Source: a virus. Taken from it: DNA of 59,549 nucleotides. The stretch lies in the IMG/VR virus record IMGVR_UViG_3300042465_001115, positions 1 to 59,549 of that record; one strand, 5' to 3'. Under the pieces are notes generated by a model. It did no database searches, had not been told where the DNA came from, and saw only the letters and a program-made list of their open reading frames with translations. Shown here in pieces: positions 5,760 through 14,600 of this stretch (the first letter of the stretch is position 1; each line of letters begins with the position of its first letter). The translations under genes were made by a program, and so were the position numbers.

Positions 5760-8633
5760 ATGATGGACACGTTGAACTTCCTTCAGCGGGTTCTTCCGTC
5801 ATCGGGTTTCTACGTCACAGCCGTCATCAACACTGGTGAAGGTGCAAGGCATGGATTCTTCTCGACGGTAGAGGACCTCACACGGGCGGTGACCGCTTCC
5901 GACAAACGCGGCAACAACACGTACTACGCCATCTCAGCGTTCGCTGAGAAGGGGCGGCGAACACAGGACAACGCACGGGCAGTCAAGGTACTGGCGCTCG
6001 ATGTGGACTGTGGACCGAACAAGCCATACGCCACGAAGGGGGACGGTGTCGCTGCACTGGCGAAGTTCCTCAAGGACACACGGCTTCCACGGCCGATGAT
6101 CGTGGACTCAGGCAACGGACTGCATGTTTACTGGTGTCTGACTGAGGAAGTGCCGCTCGAGCAGTGGAAGCCCGTGGCACTTGCGCTCAAGGCTGCGTGC
6201 CAGGACAGGGAGTTCCACATCGACCCAGCCGTACCCGGCGACAGTGCCCGCGTACTGCGACCTGTGGGGACGACCAACCCGAAGAGCAGCACACAGGTCA
6301 CGCTACTGGCCGATGCGCCTGACTACGACCTGAGCACCATCACCGCAGCACTGGCACCATTCGCAGCCAGGACGAAGCTGGGTGTTCCCAGCGTTACGCC
6401 GGCGACGGTGCAGCACACATCCACCAGCACGTTGACCAGTGCGTTGCAGGTCAAGCAGGACTTCCCTCCTGCCATCGCAGGCGTGGTATACGCCAAGTGC
6501 CAGCAGATCAACTGGGCGGTGAAGAATCAGGCCGAGGTGCCTGAGCCCCTGTGGTACGACCTGATCGGTGTGGCTGCGCACTGCACGGAGCCTGAGGCTA
6601 CGGCCATCGCATGGAGCGACCAGCACCCGGACTTCAACGCACAGGTCACGCTCCACAAGTTGGAGCACTGGCGCAACTCTGCCACCGGACCAACAACGTG
6701 CAGCAAGTTTGAGGCTGACAGACCGGGCGGCTGCAAGGGATGCAAGTTCAGAGACAAGATCGGCTCACCCGCCCGCCTGGGTGTGCAGTACCAAGAGGTC
6801 AAGCCCAGCACGGATGTGCCCGCATTCGTCTCGACGGATGTGCCCCTGCCGCGCCCGTTCAAGCGCACCGTGGATGGGCTGAAGGCTGTGATCGATGACA
6901 CCGACATCGACGTGTGCAAGTTCGACATCTACCCCGTAGCCTATGGCAAGGACGAGGGTCTGGGCTACGAGACTGTGCGCTACTGCTGGAAGCGACCGCA
7001 CTCAGGGTGGACCGAACTGTCGCTGCGGCAGGCGTACCTCACGGTCCCTCGCATCAAGGACTTCACCACCGAGATAGCTGACCAGGGCATCGTGCTCGCT
7101 GGCGTTCGACAAACGGAGTACTTTCAACTCATGCTGCGCTCGTACATGGATGAACTACGGCAGAAGCGTGCCATGACGAACCTGTACTCCACGATGGGGT
7201 GGAAGGACAACTTCTCTCAGTTCGTCATTGGCGACACGATCCTGCGCCGTACCGAGGACGGTACCGTCACCTCTGAAGATGTCACCCTGTCTGCTGGCAG
7301 CGCCCGCTTGGGCCATGAGTTGTATGGCACCGCAGGGGAACTCAGCGAGTGGATCGACTTCACCCGCCTCATCGACCGCACCGGACTGCACGCGCACTCC
7401 TTCGCCCTGGGTGTAGGTCTGTCGTCTGCGTTGTATGCGTTCACCGGGCTCAAGGGTCTCACCGTGTCGCTGTACGGTCCGACCGGTGGTGGTAAGACGC
7501 TGGCCCAGTACTGGGTGCAGTCGATCTACGGCAACCCGGACAAGCTGCACTTCGCAGCCAAGTTCACGCAGAACTCCCTGTTCAGTCGTATGGGGCTGTA
7601 CTGCCACATGCCCATGACCATCGATGAGGTCACCATGATGGACGACAAGGAGGTGGGAGACTTCGCCTACTGGGTGTCGCAGGGCAGGGACAAGGCGCGG
7701 ATGACCCGCAATGCCGAGGAGCGAGACGCACGTACCTGGGCTATGCCTGTGGTGGTATCCACCAACAAGTCCATGCAGTCCAAGCTCATCGCCTCCGGCC
7801 TCGACACGGACGCACAGATGGCCCGTATCCTGGAGGTCAGCGTACCCCCGCACCCCATGTTCACCAAGGACAGCATGGCAGGGCGGCGGATCTATCAGTT
7901 CCTCATGAGCAACTACGGCCACGTCGGTCGAGCATTCGTCAGCAAGTTGCTGGAACTCGGTCCTGACGGATGCAAGGCCGCCATCGCAGAAGCGACGGCC
8001 ACGTTCAACAAGCGGTACCAGTGCAAGTTCGCAGGCGAGGAGCGGTTCTGGGAGCAAGCCATCATCATGGCCGACCTTGCCTCCACGATGGCGAAGGACT
8101 GGGGCCTGATACAGCACGACCCGCGCCCCGGCGTGGAGTGGACCCTAGCCCAGGTGGGTGCCATCAGGCGCACCGTGCAAGAGAGCAAGCTCGATGCGTT
8201 CGACATGCTGTCGGACTACCTCAACGACTGCGCGGACACAGCCGTCACCGTCATGCACACCGGCACGCAGAAGCCCACCGTGGACTTCAGCCGTATGCCA
8301 CGCAACGACATCCGTGTGCGGTTCGACGTGTACCGCAAGAGTGCTTCCGAGGCGTTCAACTACGGTACGGTCTTCCTCGACCGGGCGCACTTCCGGCGCT
8401 GGCTGTCACAGCGAGGCGCCGACTACAAGACCTTCATCCAGGAACTTACTGAGGAGTCTGCGATTGCCACGCCTTCGTCGAAGAAGGCGTACCTCGGCAA
8501 GGACACCCCGGCTAAGCTCGGTCAGGTCTACGTGATCGGCGTGAACCTGAACCACCCGCGCTTGCAGGGCATCCTTGACGAAGCAGACCAGTCCTACGAG
8601 AACATGGCCTTCGGCCAACTCAAGGCTGTGTGA
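5760..8633 (+). CDS. Primase-helicase fusion (RepB/AEP-like primase plus DUF927-like helicase)
   Basis: This 957-residue protein looks like a complete priming and unwinding machine. The N-terminus has primase-polymerase signatures: LALDVDCG with Asp81 and Asp83, SGNGLHVYW (117-125) with His122, and ARVLRPVGTTNPK. A Cys cluster near residue 320 (CSKF...CKGC) may bind zinc. The C-terminal half carries Walker A GPTGGGKT (573-580) and Walker B-like MTIDE (about 619-623), as in DUF927 phage ATPases. Starts at 5760 and 5763 are both possible. The 3' end overlaps the convergent giant virion gene by 14 bases. With the family A polymerase it supplies the replisome core. Confidence 0.85.
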   Translation: MMDTLNFLQRVLPSSGFYVTAVINTGEGARHGFFSTVEDLTRAVTASDKRGNNTYYAISAFAEKGRRTQDNARAVKVLALDVDCGPNKPYATKGDGVAALAKFLKDTRLPRPMIVDSGNGLHVYWCLTEEVPLEQWKPVALALKAACQDREFHIDPAVPGDSARVLRPVGTTNPKSSTQVTLLADAPDYDLSTITAALAPFAARTKLGVPSVTPATVQHTSTSTLTSALQVKQDFPPAIAGVVYAKCQQINWAVKNQAEVPEPLWYDLIGVAAHCTEPEATAIAWSDQHPDFNAQVTLHKLEHWRNSATGPTTCSKFEADRPGGCKGCKFRDKIGSPARLGVQYQEVKPSTDVPAFVSTDVPLPRPFKRTVDGLKAVIDDTDIDVCKFDIYPVAYGKDEGLGYETVRYCWKRPHSGWTELSLRQAYLTVPRIKDFTTEIADQGIVLAGVRQTEYFQLMLRSYMDELRQKRAMTNLYSTMGWKDNFSQFVIGDTILRRTEDGTVTSEDVTLSAGSARLGHELYGTAGELSEWIDFTRLIDRTGLHAHSFALGVGLSSALYAFTGLKGLTVSLYGPTGGGKTLAQYWVQSIYGNPDKLHFAAKFTQNSLFSRMGLYCHMPMTIDEVTMMDDKEVGDFAYWVSQGRDKARMTRNAEERDARTWAMPVVVSTNKSMQSKLIASGLDTDAQMARILEVSVPPHPMFTKDSMAGRRIYQFLMSNYGHVGRAFVSKLLELGPDGCKAAIAEATATFNKRYQCKFAGEERFWEQAIIMADLASTMAKDWGLIQHDPRPGVEWTLAQVGAIRRTVQESKLDAFDMLSDYLNDCADTAVTVMHTGTQKPTVDFSRMPRNDIRVRFDVYRKSASEAFNYGTVFLDRAHFRRWLSQRGADYKTFIQELTEESAIATPSSKKAYLGKDTPAKLGQVYVIGVNLNHPRLQGILDEADQSYENMAFGQLKAV

Positions 8634-11600
8634 GTTCCTGCGGGTCGATCCCGTTAAGCCGCAGCATCTCCAGCGTCTCAGGGCGCACGTTCTTGGGCGC
8701 AGACTTCAGGTAGCGCAGTGCCGTGGGGCGCTCTGCTTCCAGGGCTGCGCGGTTGGCCGACCGAGCGAACTGCGTGATCTCCAGGCCAGTGCCCTTGGCG
8801 CTGACGTTCCACGCATCAACATCTGCTCGGATCTGTGCCATCCGCTCGGCGTCGCCATCCAGCTTCGCCTTGACGTACGCCTGAACGAAGTCCGTCTTGA
8901 CTGCCTTGGAGTACTCAGCCACGTACTTCGACAGACGAACGATGTCGTTCTGCTCGGTGGCGATGGCAGGGTAGAAGCCCATCATGCGGGCGATGACGGT
9001 GTGCGCTCCCACGTCTGCGGTGACCACCTGCCCCTTGGCGTTGGTGATGCGCCCGTCCTCCATGTAGGCATAGCCGTCAGCGAAGGCCCGCACCGCAGCC
9101 AACGGAGCGTTGCGCAGGATACCCGTCAGTGACGTAGTGTCGGGGCGCAGGCCAATGACCTCGGCTCCGTACTGGGTCAGAGATGCGGCTGTGCCAACAA
9201 GTCCTGCCATGCCGCCGACCACGGGGCCAGCGAAGTCCTGCAACTCCTGGATGGGAGAAGCCCCGGCACGGAACGCTCCGGTCAGCGGGAGCAGATCGCC
9301 CATGCCCACCCGCGTGGACACCGTGGCTCCCGTCATCTTGTCGAGCACACCCTTCATCACGTAGGGCGATACGCCCGGAGCCACCGAGTCGATCCACTCG
9401 GCAGCAGCCTTCTCCACGCTTGCCATCGGCAGGCCGAGCATCTGCGCGATGGTGTCCACGATGTCCATCAGGTCTTCTGCGAACGGCAGACCCTTGAGTC
9501 CGCTGAGTAGCAGGAGGAAGCCGAGCATCATCAACTGCCCATCCTTGGGCATGTTGCGCAGCAACTCCACCGTGATGATGGCGAACTGCTTGTACACGAA
9601 CACGTATTGCAGTACCGGACCCCGCGCCATCGTGGGGCGGTTGAACATCGCGTACTCACCCTGGGCTGTGTTCACAGCCGTGCGCGCAGCCTCAGCAGCT
9701 TCGGCAATCGCCTGTTCCTCGGACAGCCCCTGAGCCAGGGCTCGGTCCTTCTCCATGCGGTACGCAGCCAGGGCGGTTGCGCGGCGGTTGAGTTGCTCCG
9801 TGTAGGAGAACATGCTCATCCACAGCTTCACCGCAGCCTGGGCCTTGTTGCTGAACACCTTACCACGTGCGGTGCCAACCAGGGCGTTGAACTGCGCAGC
9901 TTGCAGCGTGCCCTGCTCCGTCTGTGCGAAGAGGAACTGCGCCTCGTCCTCCGTGAGTCCGTACTGAGCCCACGTCCCGTCACGCATGATCTTGTCGAAG
10001 TCCTCGGCTTCAGCGAGCTTCGGGCTGCGCACATCACGCAACGCTTTCCACAGTGCGTTGGCAGCCTTCGCCATCCCGTAGCCACCACCGAACCCACGCG
10101 CCGGGTTGTACGACGCGAGGTACGGCAGGCTGTGCGTGGGGATGGAGATCAGGTTCAGCGCAGCGGAAGCCACGGAGCCACCGAGTTGCATCAGCACGGT
10201 CACCAGCTTGAGCCGTGAGCCAGCCTCACCGAACAGATCCTCGGTCGAGTCCGTGATGTTGGACGTGTCGCTGTACCAGCGCAGCACTTCCTTGGCGTAC
10301 TCACGATAGTCCTCACCGCGACCGAGCGTGGGCACTTCCTCCCCGGCGACCTTCACGGTCTTCTTGCCAGCACTGGACGCCATGTACCTGTACATATGCG
10401 CGTACTGGTCATACTCCCGTTGTGCGCGAGCCCGCTCTCCATCCGTGGCTGCGTTGTCCACAGCATCTTGCAGCGCCTGGAGCCGCTCCGGATCACCGAA
10501 CCAGTTGTCGTTGTTCAGCAGGATGTCGTCCAGCCGGTTGCGGTACAGCTTCTTCGCAGACACATGCGCCGAGGTCTCCAGGTGTTCCGACACCGAGCGG
10601 ACCACATCCTTGTCCCACCCCGGAGTACCCGAACGCTGGAGGTTCTTGCGAGCACGGCTGTTCTGGCTCGTCAGCGTGGTGATGATGCGCTCTCGCACTT
10701 CAGGTGCGAGGTTCACGTTGAGGCGGTTCAGGACGTACACGAACTCGTTGAAGTTCACGGCTTCCGTGAGGTCCGGGCTCTGCCGCACACGCGACACTTC
10801 AGGTCGCAAGCTCACGGTCACCTCAGCACCGTCCTCGTCGTACAGCGTCCACTCGTTGTCACCACCGAACGTCGTCTCCAGTTCCTCGGCAGCAGCCGTG
10901 GCTTCACTGCGCGACTCAAACTGGAAGTACGGCAGGATGGAGCGGACGTTCTCGCTCAGTGGTACCGGGTTGCCGCGCTTGTCGTACGCCACGAGGCGCA
11001 CCTGCTCAGTACCACGGCGGGTGAACGGAACGTACGCACCAAGGATGGTGCGCTTGGCGTAGTAGTCAGCGTTCTGCGCCTGGAGGTCGAACAGGAAGAT
11101 GTCCCGCACAGCCTTCTGCACGCGGAAGGACTGCTGCTCATTGGCGTCCTTGCTACCACTGAACTTCGCCCGCAATCCAGGCAGGGCAGCACGAACGTCG
11201 TCGTACTCCGCACCCTGGAACTGCTCGAAGTCGCGCTTCATGTCGCCCGTGATGCGCGGGTCCCCCATCCATGCAGCGAGCACGTCATCGTTGAAGAGCG
11301 CACGACCGAAGGCGATAAGGAAGTCTTCCGACTCCTTGGCAGCACGCTTGTTCAGGTTCACAGCAGCCGAGGCGACATCAGCACCATCGAACCGCATGTT
11401 CCGGTACCGCTCAGCCACCTTGCGGATCGCCGCAAGATCCTGCTCCGTGAATGCGTTGGCCCCCCGACGGCGAGCGTTGAGATCCCCGATGACGCGCTTG
11501 GCCTCGGTCTGTGATGCCTCGTAGTTCGACAGCATCAGGTCGATGGCAGCCTCGTTGACCGCAGCACGCTGCTCCTCGTAGATCTTCCAGACGTTGCTGT

Positions 11601-14600
11601 TCTCATCGATGTCGCGCTGGAAGCGGACCTTGGAGATGTTGTCCTTGCCGTCGTCGTACTCGATGTCGAAGCCATTGCGGAACTCTTCAGCAGAGACCAT
11701 GCCCCGCTTCTCAAGCTGATCCCGCACCTTCGTGTCGAGTTGGATGTTGCCCATCGCATCGACGTACACCAGATCATCGAAGGACTTGATGATGTCGTCG
11801 GTGGCTTGCTTGGAACGCAGCAGGGCAGCATGGGCCAGCAGTTCGCCAGCCTGGAGCTTCTCCTCCTCGGTCACACCGCCGCCGTATCCGAAGACGGTCG
11901 GTGTGTGGGTGAGCGTGGTCATGCGGCTGTACTTCGACAGCAACTGACGTGCGTACTGCTGCTGGTTCTCCAGCAGGCGGTAGATCTCGCTGAGGCCGAA
12001 GCTGCGACGGGCCTTGTTGCTCAGCGTCTGCACGTGCTCCAGCACACGAGCCACAGTACCAGGAACATCTTCCCGCTTGCCGAACGCCCGCTTGCCGAAC
12101 GCCTCCATCGCGCCGAGCAGACCGCTGCTGCCGCCGAAACGTTTGGCTCCGTTACCTACAGCGAACGCACGCTCCAGGGCATCGCCGTAACCAGCGCGGG
12201 CGTACATACCCGTACCACGATCCGACTCCATGAGTTGGATGTCTTCGGCCACAGCGCGGGCGTTGAAGAAATTGCCTCCCTCACCACGGCGCACGTACTT
12301 GCGTGCGAGGTTCACGAGGTAGCGAGCTTCGTCGTCCTGGAACTTCAGCCCCAGCTTGTTGAGGAAGTTCTTCAGCGTGTTCCAGATGCGTGCGATGAGC
12401 GACGTATCCAGCACGGCAGCGTTGTCAGCAACGTACTCCTCGATGGCTTCCAGCTTCGACATGCCCTGCACGGACATCATCGCCTCGACCGCAGACTGCA
12501 CGTCAGCGTCTGCGTCGTAGATCCGCTCCAGGATGGCGTCGAGTTCCTTGCCGGGGATCACGGCTCGGAAGCCGAAGTGGCCCATCGTCTCGTGCGCCAG
12601 GACGAACCGCAGTTGCTGCTCGGTGCGGACGAAGTCGGAGAAGACGATGACCTCCTTGCCGAACGAGTAGCCCACAGCCTTGATGGTGCCGAAGTCACCC
12701 TGCTCACGCGCAGCGGCTGCACGCCGGTACAACTCAGGGTTGCGGGCCTTCAGGTCTGCCGCGTTGGCGTAGATGTGCACCGTGGGCTTGCGCATCAGCT
12801 TCGACAGGAACCCCTTGACCAGCAGGCGGATGCGCCCCACCGGCACGTTCTTCGTGATGGGAGTACCGTCGTCGCGGAATGCAGCCCCGTTGGCATCGTC
12901 GTACTGGTCGTACAGCCGTCGAGATGGATCGAGGCGAGCGGCGGCTTCCTCAGCAGCCAGGGCAGCGGCTTCGTCCCGCTGTGCCTTCTCCAGTGCAGCC
13001 TGTTGCGTAGGCGTGAGTTGCTGCGTGCCGATGATGTACCGACCGGCAGACTTGATGATCTTCGGCTCGCCGTCCGCAGTGAAGTAGTCCGACAGCGGGT
13101 ACCCACGGACGATGTACTTGCGCCCCTCAGCAGAGACCTGAGCGTACAGCGTGCGGGCAGCATCAGCCAGCGACGTGAACTCGATGCCACGGGCGACCCT
13201 GACCTTCTGGTTGAGCCGGGTGATCTCCGACACACGGGAGATCAGATTGTCGATCAGCAACCCCAGCATGGACTGCGGGGTGTGCGCAGCACGGTAGACC
13301 GTGGACTCACTCTTCGATACGTTGCCAGGAGTTGAGCCGACAGTTGCCGGGGCCGCCACGTCACCGAGCTTGCGCTGCGTGTCCGCAGGGAGGTTGGACA
13401 GCTTCAGCTTGCCCGCAGCCACGAGGTCCTTGGCCTGCTCCAGCGACAACCCGCTCAGGGTGGAGCGGATGTTGAACAGCATCCCACGCGAGGAGGCGTA
13501 GGAGAACCAGGGCTTGGGCGTGCCCTTGTTGGCACCACGGGTGTAGACAGCCTCCAGCCGCATGGTCTCGTTGACCTGGGCCAGCACGACATCATCGAGC
13601 GCGGCACGCTGAGATTCGGACAGCGTGGTGTTGCCCAGCCATGCGCGGGCACGCTCAACCAGAGCGCGGGTGTTGGTGTCCTCGGTGGTGAAGAAGGCGT
13701 ACTCGGAGATGAGTCGCAGCGCCTCACGCACTTCCGGCGTGACCTTGGCAGTTACGGCTTCATCGACCGTGTTGATCGCATCGCCTAGGGCATCCGTGGG
13801 TTCTGCCGTGACTTCAGCCTCGGCGTCAGCGACGATCTGCGCAGCCAGTTCGCCCGTGGCTTGGTTCTTCGCAACGGCATCACGCCACCGCGTCTGCAAC
13901 TCAGCCGGAAGGTCAGTGAAGGGCATGTCCTCCATGCCCGCCCAGCGTTCTTCAGCAGTTTCAGTCGGGGCGGGGGCCGGAGGTTGTAGCCCCGTGAGCA
14001 CCCCAAAATCTTCGGTGCGAAGTTCTTTCTTGTCGGCACCAATTGCACGTGCCGCTTCTTCGCGATTGTAGAAGTTGCCCCTGGTGTCTACGAAGCCAGC
14101 TTCCCATTCTTTCAGATCAGATGCGTACCCACCGGGCAACTTGTACCGGTTGTGGACAGGTCCAGTCTCAACTACTTCCCCAGTTTTGCGGCTACGAAAC
14201 GCCGCTGCCTTCATTTGTGGGGCGGGGGCGGCGGCCCCCTCGGCTTTTGGGGGCGCGGGTTCCTTCTTCGGTGCAGGTGCCTTCTTCGGCGCTACTTCTT
14301 CTTTCTTCCCGCGCTTGAGGGCTGCACCTTTTCCGGCAGCTTTCTCTTCACTGGGTACTTTCTTTCCCACTCCTGCGCGAGTTTTGGCTGCTGGCTGTGG
14401 AGGTACCGGCGCTGCGCTTGGCTTTTGAACGGCACGGGGTTCTCCTTGCGAGATGGGACTTAACTCATTGGCGAGCTTCTGTGTCTCCTTGAAGTTGGAG
14501 AGGAAGAAGCGATCAAGTCCAGTGTTGCGGTACTCGGTCTTGTAAACCTCGCCATTGGGGTCAAGAAATTCAACGGCTTCCATGATGCCCGTGGTGACAT

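Noticed and set aside
11740-13335. 531-codon open frame on the plus strand inside the giant gene
   Set aside because: It is opposite a long coding gene of G+C-rich sequence, lacks a ribosome-binding site and shows no domain pattern; other long opposite-strand frames (3160-4164, 4425-5516, 7155-8117, 22389-23306, 27080-28189, 39127-40296, 42349-43122) are shadows for the same reason.
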